Shown: positions 34,324-43,247 of the stretch, piece by piece
How positions within the stretch are numbered: position 1 is the stretch's first letter
Layout: every line of letters begins with the position of its first letter
Source of the DNA: Lotus japonicus
Lineage: Eukaryota > Streptophyta > Magnoliopsida > Fabales > Fabaceae
Reading direction: 5' to 3'
Length of the DNA: 64,000 bases
Assembly (NCBI RefSeq): GCF_012489685.1
Contig: NC_080044.1
Location: 48,360,964-48,424,963 of the forward strand
Notes under the pieces: model-generated
What the model saw: the letters and a program-made list of their open reading frames with translations, nothing else
Told to the model about the DNA's origin: nothing
Databases searched by the model: none
Position numbers and translations under genes: made by a program

Positions 34324-34754
34324 TTTGGCGCCGTCTGTGGGGATCAAAAGATTTATTCCCAGACTATGTGGATTGTGATTCAGTGGAGTGAAGCTTGCTT
34401 TTCTGTACGATTTTCCTCATCCGGACTTGGTTCTCGGGTTATTGCGATTTGATTTCGAAAAGTTTGATCCTCTAAGAGATTCTCTGTAATTCGAAGGTTT
34501 TTGGCGGAGTTTTCGTTTTCATTAGCGAAGTTTGATGAAGACGCCTCGCCAACGACGTCTCTTCCCCGCGCACCGCAAGGAGCGATAGAAATCGCTGTGC
34601 AGAAGCACGTCGAGCGCTAAGTGACGACTTGAAGATGCAAAATGAGTGTTTACAGGAGCAGTTGAGGTACTATCACCTCCGGTAGTGGAATCAAGAGGAG
34701 GAGGAAGCTGCGGCTACGACCGGAACCAAGCCTTTCTCGGCGGCAGTACGAGAG

Positions 34755-35438
34755 GTGACTGTACCGGACGGCATGACGAACCTCGTGTTGGAGGCGTACG
34801 ACGGACAAACCAGTCCAAAGGATCATCTGTCTCGTTTTGATGCGAATATGGCGAAGTACGCGGTTTCCGACGCTGTGAAATGCAGGATGCTTCCATCAAC
34901 GTTTCGAGGCGCGACAAAGGAATGGTTCACGAATATGCCTCGAGGATCCATAACTAAGTTCCGCGATTTCTCATCAAAATTCCTTGACCATTTCTCTGTG
35001 AGAACGATCGAGGATCTTTTTGATATTCGGCAGGAGGAACGTGAAACCTTGAAACAATATGTGAAACGATACAGTGCCATATCCGCGAGGTTCGAGGAAT
35101 TGCAGCCACGCGTGTGCGTGTGCGCTTTCAAAGGCGGTCTGTCCCGGGGAGAATTTTATTGCGAGCTGAGTAGGGAGCTGGCATGCTCAATGGTGGAAGT
35201 CCGCGCCCGAGCGCAGTACTACATCTTAAAAGAGGAAATTGAAGCGCACGAGAGGAAGGGCGAGCGAGCGGCAAAGGTGTCACTGGCAAGGAAAATGATA
35301 CAAGACAAGAAAGCAAGTCGCGAGCAGAGGTTTGGGGAAGCTGGCCGGTTCATAAAGAAGAATAAAGGACAACTACTCCGCCCGAAAATGAGGGATAGAA
35401 AGCACTGGTGCCCTCGCCGAGAAGCAAAGGTAAGTTAG
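34755..35438 (+). CDS. Tat element gag fragment
   Basis: A 227-codon open frame with the retrotransposon gag core: MTNLVLEAYDGQTSPKDHL, FRGATKEWFTNMPRGSI, then FDIRQEERETLKQYVKRY. It forms capsid-like particles in family members. The true start is probably upstream (near 34532), in a different frame here, so the N-terminus is broken. A gag tail with a degenerate zinc-knuckle-like stretch (WCEYPNLEGHNTTDC) continues at 35508-35825 in another frame. Several frame shifts make functional gag unlikely. Confidence 0.7.
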   Translation: MTVPDGMTNLVLEAYDGQTSPKDHLSRFDANMAKYAVSDAVKCRMLPSTFRGATKEWFTNMPRGSITKFRDFSSKFLDHFSVRTIEDLFDIRQEERETLKQYVKRYSAISARFEELQPRVCVCAFKGGLSRGEFYCELSRELACSMVEVRARAQYYILKEEIEAHERKGERAAKVSLARKMIQDKKASREQRFGEAGRFIKKNKGQLLRPKMRDRKHWCPRREAKVS

Positions 35439-35852
35439 CGAATGAGGTCGTAGGGATGCTCAAACAAGGAGTTAGCAAAATTACTTCTCGAGGCGGAAAT
35501 TGAGAACATGAACAGAGTCGGCGAGCGCAGAAAGGACCCCAGAAGCGAGGCGAGGAATCCGCTGAGGTGGTGTGAGTACCCCAACTTAGAGGGCCATAAC
35601 ACCACCGACTGTTTCATGCTGAAGGGTCGAATCAGGCAGCTGATCAGGGCGAAACGGCCGCAAGAGGCGAAGTGGAAGGAATTTGAAGAAGCTGATAGCG
35701 GCGAGGGCGGAGGAACGGTTGAAGCAACGAACACAATCGCTGGAGGTTTCGAAGTTTGCAATGACGTATCGGCGGCGGGCCGGGAAACAGTGGGGGCGAC
35801 AACATCGGTACAGGTGTATCCATGACCATTTGGGTGCCCACATCCAGACATA

Positions 35853-36926
35853 GTGGTGTCGACCGCGGATTTCAAGGGAGTCAAGGCCCATACGAACGAT
35901 CCGTTAGTAGTAATGGTAAGAATAAAAGGTTTCAATGTACAGAGGGTGATTTTAGACCAGGACAGCTCGTCGGATATAATCTATGAGGACGCATTCAGGC
36001 AGATGGGGCTGACAGACAAGGTTTTAAAGCCATACACGGGAAGTTTGGTAGGTTTCTCCGGGAAGCAAGTTCAGGTACGTGGCTACGTAGAGTTGGATAC
36101 AGTTTTCGGTGTGGGCGAGGACGTCAAGCTCTTGAGGATAAAATATCTGGTCCTACAAGTCGAGGCAGCTTATAACGTCATCATAGGGCGAGGTACCTTA
36201 AATCGCCTCCATACAGTCATATCTACGGCCCACCTTGCGGTAAGGTATCCCCTACTTTGCGGAAGGATAGGAAAACTGGCAGTAGAACAAAAGGGGGCGA
36301 GGAAGTGCCATAGCCATTGCCTTAACCTGTATGGCAGAAAAGGAGCTGGCGACGGGCACAAGTGCCACGAGATTGGGACGTTTGAAGGCGGTGAAGGTGA
36401 ACAAGAGCGTTTGGGAGCACAGAGCCAAAGCGACAGCGACGAAAGAAAGGGGAGGAATCAGGGCAAAGAATCCCGTAGGATAGGGGAAGGCAAGCTCTAC
36501 GCTCAAAAAGATAATGAGTGGTATGACGAGAACTGGGACATGAACGCTACCAGTAGAGAAATACTAGCAATCGAGCCCAGACTCGCCAAGGAACAAGAAC
36601 AACGCTTGAGTGAACGAGTAGAGGATAATGTTGACCTCTTCAATTGGGGGAAAAGAGGAACTGTTTGTGGGGAGCCGCCTGCATTTGCTTTGCCCCCTCG
36701 GAAGGCAGGAAAGGGAGAAACTCATCGTCAGACCGGGAATGAAGGAAAGAAAAGAGCAGAAGGAAGGGGTAACAAGAGGGAGGGCGAGCAACAAAGGGAT
36801 GGGGGCAGAAGACCAACGAAGTCAGCTCGGCCCGCCAATCGCGAGGTAGGACAGGGGCAGATCCCTCGCCACGGCAGAGAAGGCAAAGAAGGCGAGGAAG
36901 ACAGGATGCTGGGAGTAATACTCTGA
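35853..36926 (+). CDS. Tat element aspartic protease, then out-of-family tail
   Basis: Residues 1-130 form a Ty3-type retropepsin region: RVILDQDSSSDIIYEDAF at the active site, YNVIIGRGTLNRL near the second motif. The equivalent active site in the element at 58146 reads LDQGSSADIIY, so Gly is replaced by Asp here. From about residue 225 a segment homologous to the pre-RT linker (EPRLAKEQEQRLSERVEDN) ends abruptly. A Lys/Glu/Gly/Arg-rich tail without RT motifs follows, consistent with a large pol deletion. Confidence 0.65.
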   Translation: MVSTADFKGVKAHTNDPLVVMVRIKGFNVQRVILDQDSSSDIIYEDAFRQMGLTDKVLKPYTGSLVGFSGKQVQVRGYVELDTVFGVGEDVKLLRIKYLVLQVEAAYNVIIGRGTLNRLHTVISTAHLAVRYPLLCGRIGKLAVEQKGARKCHSHCLNLYGRKGAGDGHKCHEIGTFEGGEGEQERLGAQSQSDSDERKGRNQGKESRRIGEGKLYAQKDNEWYDENWDMNATSREILAIEPRLAKEQEQRLSERVEDNVDLFNWGKRGTVCGEPPAFALPPRKAGKGETHRQTGNEGKKRAEGRGNKREGEQQRDGGRRPTKSARPANREVGQGQIPRHGREGKEGEEDRMLGVIL

Positions 36927-37752
36927 TTGAAAAGGAGACAAAAAAGCAAGGACCAAAATAAAGATGCACTTTTTTTCTCCGACACGGGAGTTTTTTAACG
37001 AGGCATCCCTCGATGTAAAAATTTAAACAAATCAAATACAAAAGGATATTCTTAGCAATACTCCTAACTCTCGAACTGAGACGGCAACCTGGTGGGAAAA
37101 ATGCCCTGAAGGTGGCGATCCCAACACGACCTTGATGTCTGGGGATCGCTCCGGAAATTCCGGCGCTGACCGTAGCCCCTGCAAGCGACATGTGCGGATG
37201 AGCTTCCCATCGCCCCCTGTTGGCGGCGTGCGCGAATAAAGCTCCTTATCCAAAGAACCTCCCCGAAATTTGGGCGAGTCGAGTCTTCCTGAAACGCGGG
37301 AAGCATTTTTTAACTAGGCCAAAAGTCTCGGGTAAACTCATATGGCAATTGGGCCCCGAGCAACTGTAAGTCCCCACCTAATAAGGCTGGAGGGGCTGCA
37401 CCTGCTCTTACGAGAAATATTGGTGCGAACAAAAGCCTCAGTAAAATACCGAGCGAAAGTCCTAGTTATACGTAGCACACTCTTGAAAATTACTCACGCA
37501 AAACTGGGAGACTAGCACTGAAAACACGTGCTAAGCGGCGATCAACGAAAGGCGAAGATAAGTAGCGGGCCATCCGCCTCGCCCGCTTAACTATCCTTCG
37601 CTCATTTAATTATTCATTTATTCCTTCATTTATCTGTTTGTGTCGTGACGATTTACTAACTCGGTTATTTGTTTGCTCGTATGATTCATAATGATGCACG
37701 TCAAAACAATTCAGGAAACAAAACTTTTATTCAAATATTTGACTTTATACAT
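36927..37752. other. Conserved non-coding block of Tat elements
   Basis: A region between pol remnant and antisense genes. 37066-37500 is closely similar to 63196-63545 of the other Tat element (shared GATGTCTGGGGAT, CCTAATAAGGCTGGAGGGG and ATATTGGTGCGAACAAAAG). No ORF is conserved, so it is probably regulatory or structural RNA sequence. Confidence 0.6.
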
Positions 37753-38142
37753 TCAAAAAGGAGGATCTCTTCTCATTTTCCTACATTCTTTGCGTTGCTC
37801 TGTCCTCTCATGCTCCAAACGATATTGCCTGTACTCTAGGTTGCAGAGTCTTCGGCTCAGCTCTTGCTTCTCAAGACCTTCTTCCACCGTCTCCAGAGCT
37901 GTTTTCACTGCTCCTATCTCCTCCAGCAGATCCAGCTCCCGCCGACAGAGCTCTTGAATCTCTTCCACGAAGCAGAGGAAATTTCTGAGGATAGCGTCCA
38001 TCTTTGGACTCAAATCCATTCCCAGCAGCTTGTTGGTCAGGTCGTAAACGTTGGGATCCTCCGGATGCCTAACGTTGATGAAGAGATCTTTATCAAAAGC
38101 TTTCTTTCTGAGCTCTTCCAAACAGGCAATGTAGGATGCCAT
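37753..38142 (-). CDS. Antisense coiled-coil protein of the Tat element (129 aa), homologous to 20894-21286
   Basis: An intact ORF opposite to gag, starting MASY and ending RKMRRDPPF. Shared landmarks with the Sirevirus copy are LEELRK.AF, DLF.N.RHPE, FL.FVEE.QEL, LLEE, and a Glu/Arg/Gln-rich heptad region with EQR.EC. Length differs by one residue. The body is predicted coiled coil, with no enzyme motif or targeting signal. The start matches the other copy and lies about 57 bp after a TATA box. The Tat element at 58146 lacks this gene at the corresponding place, so it was probably gained by this lineage. Family unknown. Confidence 0.72.
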   Translation of the reverse strand: MASYIACLEELRKKAFDKDLFINVRHPEDPNVYDLTNKLLGMDLSPKMDAILRNFLCFVEEIQELCRRELDLLEEIGAVKTALETVEEGLEKQELSRRLCNLEYRQYRLEHERTEQRKECRKMRRDPPF

Positions 38143-38198
38143 TTCCTTGAAGTTTTAGAAAGCAGATGAGATGTGAAGTTTGTTGCCTTTTGGTTCTT

Positions 38199-38249
38199 AT
38201 TTATAAGCCCGGTTCAGTCTCCGAAAGTTATTGCTGGAGCAGTTTCTCG
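38199..38249 (-). promoter_or_regulatory. Predicted promoter of the antisense gene
   Basis: TTATAAATA on the minus strand at 38207-38199, with the block 38225-38249 matching 21359-21383 of the Sirevirus cassette at 20 of 25 positions in the same order and spacing. Confidence 0.6.
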
Positions 38250-38510
38250 CGGAGTTTTTCATAGAAAAGGAGCGACTTGCAATAAAGGCTTGAGCGTTCG
38301 TGGCTGGTGGTCAACAGTAAACCGTTGGAATGTGGAAAAGAAGCACTTGGGCAGACGTTTGAAATTCCCTAAGAGGAACGTCCCGCATAGTTTATCTCCC
38401 GGCAGGAGGCGTACAATTAAGACTCATAGCAAAAGCAGTAAAAACTTGGGGTTCTCATTAAAAAGAAGAAAAAAAAAGGAGACCCTTGGTACAAAGATAA
38501 CAAAGATAAT

Positions 38511-40491
38511 CTAAGGACTCCTAACATTTTGAGTTGGCTCTACGTGTTCTTCCGTCAGGAAACGCTCAGCGACAAAGCCTGAAGGATCGTCGGGCCTGAC
38601 CAATCCTGTGGGTGTAACCCTCTTAAATGCCCCCATCTAGCTGAGATCAATCAGAGGATGGAGATGTTTGACTTGGGCTTTGGCGAGGAAGAAGCCTCGG
38701 CCGCGTTCAGAAACGGCAGCAACAGCAGCCTCTGGCATCAATCTTTCTTCTAAGGCCTTCGCGTCAAGATGGCCTTGAGTCTCCGCTGAGGATAGAAGAT
38801 CATCTTTCTTCGCCAGGTCAGATCGAAGGTTTTCAACGTCGGCCTCCGTCAAATCTATTTGGTCTGCTTTCGCGCTCGATTCTAGCAGCGCCTCCTGCCG
38901 CAGCTCTGCAAGAGTTTTCTCCAATTCAGAAATCCTCCTATCTCGAAACTCTAAGCTAACTTCAGCACGAGCGGACTGCTCGGCTAGCTCATTGGAAGAG
39001 GAGTTTTCCTTGGCGATCAGTTGAGGGGCGAGCACTTCGCGATCCTAAGCAAGTTGAGAATTGAGAGCGCGGAGGCGCGCCACTTCGGATCGTAATTCGT
39101 CAGCATCCTGGGCGGAGCGTCTATAGTAGTGGAACGCGTGGAGCACTCCCGCCACAGCCCCTTCAGAGACATTATCCAAACCACGCTGCTTAACAACTTC
39201 ATCCATTCGCGCCATTTGGGCTGATGTCAAAGTTAAAGAATACGGGAATCCCCGACTCACAGACCCTGAGGAGGGGGTGGAAGTATGAGCAGGTGGAGGA
39301 GGGGCGTTGGCGGAAGACGTCAGGTTTGGACCAAGCGGCAACGAGATAACTGTTGGACGGAAAAGTGAGTCGTCGACAAGACCGTGTTGGGCTGGAATCG
39401 TCCCTGAAGGCTCGCTGGAATTCAACCTTTTCGGGGAAGGGCGAGGATCCTCCTCGCCAAGGGGTCGTTTTCCGCTCGCCTGGATTCTCAACAGAGACGC
39501 CTTGTCTCCTTTCAAATTTATTCGAGGTGGAAAGGAGACGTTATTTTTCTTCTCAAAGGCCGCCAGAAGCTCCTCATCGGCACGGTGAGTTTGTCCTAAA
39601 AAAAAAAGAACAGGTAAGCTGGTAGAAAATAGAAAGAACGAGAGGGGTAGAAGAGGAAGATTTACCAATCACGCGAGAGCAGTCTGAAACGGCGAGACGG
39701 GCCAGAAAGTCGATGACAGCCTTGTGTTTAGGAGTGAGGGAGTCCTCAGACGGGTCAATTATTTGGCGCGCGCCCTGAGTCCAGTAGAAAGGAAATCGAG
39801 CGGTGATGCTAGGCCAGATAGGGTTGAAGTGCTGACGACCAGGCCTAGCTTCCAGGGAAACCCAGCTACGCTGCGGGGAGGGTTGGACAGATACGCGATA
39901 GAAATAAAAGAAGGTCGAAGGTTCAGGTTCCTGGTGAATCGTGTCGCAGAGAATTTCGAAACACTGGAGGAAGGTCCAACTGTTGGGATGAAGTGGACTA
40001 GGAGCCACATTGATATTGTGAAGAACGGAGCAGATAAAAGGGGAAAAAGGAAATTTAATCTTCAAATTTGTGAACATATACCCATACACGTAAAAGAAGT
40101 GAGTTGCACCCACGAAGTCGTCTTTGGGACGAAGCCAAGGGCGTTCAAGGGGTGAGCAGGCACTGACATACAGAAGCTTGTCAAGAGGTTTCTCATGACA
40201 AAATCCGCCGGATTCTGTGGAAATCTCCCAAATGGACGATTCTTTTTCCAAACTTGACCGTTGGTTAGGCATTGTCCCGGCGGGAGCACTTAAAGATTTC
40301 CAAGTCCTCGTTCGGAAGGCAATGACGTCTTTTTCTTCAAGAGGAACGCCTCCTGGAGGGGGCGAGAGAACAGGAGGAACGCACCGGAGAGGGGTGGCAG
40401 CGACGACATTACGTTTGGAACTTTTAGTCTGGCTCTTTGGAGTCATTACAGAGGGATTGCAAGGAATAAAGGTAATTTTGACACTGGACAA
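38511..40491 (-). pseudogene. Antisense gene of the Tat element (putative gypsy-type domain), two exons
   Basis: Exon 1 is 40491-39666 (minus) and exon 2 is 39595-38511, with a GT/AG intron of 70 bp in phase 1. Exon 1 contains FPFSPFICSVLHNINVAPS and LHPNSWTFLQCFEILC, which I match to the plant 'putative gypsy-type transposon' domain (PF04195). Antisense ORFs with this domain are known in Tat-lineage elements. Exon 2 has a Pro/Ser-rich linker and a long coiled coil. In-frame TAG codons at 39047-39045 and 38639-38637 interrupt an otherwise open frame. The C-terminus (KAQVKHLHP.IDL) recurs at 63737-63985 in the other Tat element without the second stop. Function unproven. Confidence 0.7.
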
Positions 40492-41163
40492 GTTCGCGTA
40501 AGGGTGAAGAAGCAGAGGTTCGTAATCGTAAAGGAACGAAAGGGGTTAGTGAGATAATGCTGTTATAAGCGGGGAGTGACGTGCAGAAGGGAGCGTGTAG
40601 GAAGAAGTTGTGGACGGTTACCGAGAGATGTGGAGAAAAAAGAGAGTTTGTGTCCCATGACATCAGGAAATGACATGATTGCAGTTGCGAAATTTTGGGG
40701 AGTGAGAAAGACGCATTAAATGAAAACTGGAACGATTGCTGCCGATTTGTTAAAATTCAAATTGTCAAAGTTGTGACGTGACTGGAAGGGACATGTCAAA
40801 TGTAGCGGTTGAGATTCTGTGGATTCACTGACCCTGGCATCACTTCAAGGCTCGACGCGTGGGATGGACACAACACGCGACAGAGTGTCACGATTCAAGG
40901 CACGTGCATAACTATGCTGAGGCGGGCGGACTAAAAGCCGCCGCCATAAGCCTGCTTGTGGACTGGGGTCGCCCGGAAGAAGAAGGCGCATCTGAAGGTC
41001 CAAAGTGTCGATTGCAAAAGGCTTTATTTATCAGGCCATGTTGGCCATCGTTTTTCACTTCTAGATTTTAAGTTTTTATGTTTTAGTCGGCATCCTTAGG
41101 GCTCTCGCCTTATTTCTTGCTTAAAGACACACTTAGCTCTCATGCTTCGAGCTCGGTGTCTTG
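40492..41163. other. Tat element region before the 3' LTR
   Basis: Non-coding sequence between the start of the long antisense gene and the 3' LTR. It should hold the antisense promoter and the polypurine tract, neither of which I can pin down. Confidence 0.4.
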
Positions 41164-41483
41164 TGGACTGGGCGAGACCCCAGGGTCCCTCGCCCAGGAG
41201 ACCCGACCTTGGGCGTGGGATGCGTCATGGCCTTGGGCCTCCCTTCGCTAGGCCCAACTTGCCAATTTAGACAGACTAAGGGCGCCAAAGCCCAACTCCA
41301 CCTCTATAAATAGGAGGGAAATACCAATTGTAAGGGACTCTTAGCTCATTTGAGCAATAATAGCATTGAAATTCAGTTATATTTTCTCTCTCTAAGCGGT
41401 TGGACTTTCTCTCTCTAAGCATTCACATCACTTTCCTCACACTTCGGGTACTACCTTCCCTCTCTATGTTCTAGCACGGAACA
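41164..41483 (+). repeat. Tat element 3' LTR
   Basis: 320 bp, TATA box at 41305-41312, followed by the AGCAG duplication that rejoins the PMD gene reading frame. Confidence 0.9.
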
Positions 41484-41696
41484 AGCAGGAACATCAGGCG
41501 TCGACTGAGCAGGAACATCAGGCGTCAATTGAGCAGGAACCTCAATGGTCGCCTTCCGAGCCCCCTTCCGAGCTGCCTTCCGAGCACTCGACACATCCTT
41601 ATCATGATCACCTCGCCTATGAGAAGCGTGGAGATAGGCATGACGATCGGCCAGCTCTTGAGACGATACCCTCTTGAGCTTCTTTGTCCTCGCCAT

Positions 41697-43196
41697 AATC
41701 TATCAAGAGAAATAAGGAAAATCAGTAATATGTAAACCATTGTGTCAAATGAGCATGGTTTGGAAAACATAGTTGAAATAGAATAGTAAAACTACTAACT
41801 AACTAAGCATAACAGATTAATAATCAATGAGCAAGGGTAAAGAATAAAAAGCATGAAACAAAGTGTGCAGCAGCAGCATATCATCAATGGACAACATATC
41901 AGGCATACACATTGACAAATCAAATGAATAAAAAGCCAAATGGTGACAAAATCTGAGAGACCGACTCATGAATATGCAATGTAACTTTGTGAAACAATGA
42001 AACGTATAATTAATCCAAATTCAAAGAACTACAAAAACATCAAACACACACTAGCAACAACATATCATCAAAATTATCAGCAAATTCCATCTACAAAATA
42101 AGTACTTACTTTCAATAGAAGGAAAACAATGCAGAAAAGCTCATCCTTGAGTTCAGTGAATCAGTGAACTACTTTCAATAGGACACACACACACACACAC
42201 ATTGATATCTCTGAATCAGTGAATAAGAACTTGTTTTCACATGAATTACCAGGATATCTCACATGAATTAGTCCTTTTTTCTCCTTTACAGAATTGTGTT
42301 TAGAAGTTGTAAAATAATTAAATCTCATACACAGATAAAAGAGCATAACATGTTGCTACAGATGAATTAAAAGCTCATACAAATGAATTAAGAACTTGTT
42401 TTCCTTTTCTCCTAGAAATCTGGACAACTTGCTACAGATCATTCATGACAGAGAACTAAAGAGCATAACATGTTGAACATAATTAGAAACAACTTGTTGA
42501 ACATAATTAGAAAACTAAGAACAAGCAAGCAGAAACAACTTGTTGAACATAATAGTGTGCTAACAGGATACAAAGGCACATAATCACTACTAGGAACAAG
42601 CAAGCAGAAACAACTTGTTGAACATAATTAGAAAACTAACTCTGGCAAAAGCAAAGTGTGCAGATTAACAATTCAAGGCCATTCCGAATCTTGAAGACCT
42701 GAACAATTCCAAATCTTCAATCAGAGTACAAACATACCAAATTCGCACCTCAGAACCCCAAAAACCCCAAAACCCTGAATTCATCAAACTCATACCCTAA
42801 TTTCATGAAACATCAACGGGAATCCCAACATCAACTCATAATTCACCGTATTTCATGAAACATCAACGGTTGAAATACCTAAAATTGAAAATAGTTCGAA
42901 GGAACCCTAATCTCAAAAGGTAATCGAATTACCTCAGTGTCGCGATTCTTGGTCGCTTTTGGTGGTGATTCTTGGTCGCTTTTGGTCGCTTTTGGGTCGC
43001 TTTTGGTCGCTTATGGGTCGCGCGTCTTGAGAGCTCCGAGTGTTGATGTTTTGTTCATAACCGAAAGTGAATCTGAATTGATTGTTCTGTTCTAATATTA
43101 ACACAATCCGAAAGTTGAATATGCGGTTGAATCCGAATGTTCAACCTCTGGAGTAAAACACAGAGGGGCAATTTTGGTTTTTCCCGACTTTTAAAT
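41697..43196. other. MULE region upstream of the PMD gene
   Basis: AT-rich leader/promoter region of the PMD gene. It holds a CA microsatellite at 42181-42200, recurring AACAACTTGTTGAACATAAT units at 42490-42630, and a GGTCGCTTTT minisatellite at 42945-43020. ATCCGAA (inverse of TTCGGAT) lies at 43106-43112 and 43131-43137, the latter inside the hairpin GGTTGAATCCGAATGTTCAA. Confidence 0.5.
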
Positions 43197-43238
43197 GGGG
43201 TGGCAATTCTAAATGATGGGGTGGAAAATCTAATTCCC
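43197..43238. repeat. Right terminal inverted repeat of the giant MULE
   Basis: Inverse of 6574-6615 with two mismatches in 42 bp, directly followed by the 9-bp duplication ATATATTTT. Confidence 0.93.
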
Positions 43239-43247
43239 ATATATTTT

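Larger units (their letters stand above)
34004..41483 (+). mobile_element. Tat-lineage Ty3 element, pol-deleted, in the PMD gene
   Basis: LTRs of 320 bp each (34004-34323, 41164-41483) with TGGAC...GGAACA ends. The target duplication AGCAG is at 33999-34003 and 41484-41488, and the PBS TGGCGCCGTCTGTGGGGA at 34326-34343. Gag and protease are recognisable. RT, RNase H and integrase are missing: the ORF drifts into unrelated Lys/Arg-rich sequence after about 36660. Two antisense genes follow: the MASY coiled-coil gene (37753-38142) and a longer two-exon gene (38511-40491). A related element with pol occupies 58146-64000. Confidence 0.9.
26744..41696 (-). pseudogene. Plant mobile domain (PMD) gene, split by two retroelements
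   Basis: On the minus strand: ATG at 41696 (MARTKKLKRVSSQELADRHA), a basic N-terminus, then VPAQ-TPE-type Pro-rich repeats. Those are cut by the Tat element (34004-41483) and continue in frame from 34003. The PMD itself runs about 33630-33094 (LLRHYPDHIASWMW, RWHEETSSFHMPFREMNVTLDDVSALLHIP), matching PF10536 as in MAIN/MAIL1 and phosphatase-7 long-form proteins. Exon 33010-32317 (MYLMHLVGATLFADKS) is cut by the LARD. The gene resumes at 27162-27099, and the last exon 27016-26744 ends in Gly/Arg-rich repeats. Frame slips are evident near 33690 and at the G7 run near 33190. PMD genes are known riders on MULEs and Ty3 elements. Confidence 0.83.
6574..43238 (-). mobile_element. Giant MULE (PMD + OTU-transposase + HROB-like gene) with nested insertions
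   Basis: The outer ends are inverted copies starting GGGAATTAGATTT, with 40 of 42 positions identical (6574-6615 and 43197-43238). The flanks carry a perfect 9-bp duplication, ATATATTTT (6565-6573 and 43239-43247), the Mutator signature. Inside, on the minus strand, are a plant mobile domain gene, a MULE transposase with FAR1-type DNA-binding and OTU domains, and a four-exon HROB-like gene. Four retroelements have inserted later: 10515-23290, 24637-26277, 27163-32311 and 34004-41483. Removing them leaves about 9.6 kb. Transposase and PMD genes are interrupted and frameshifted, so this copy is no longer autonomous. Joining the flanks gives uninterrupted host sequence at a putative empty site. 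Confidence 0.93.
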
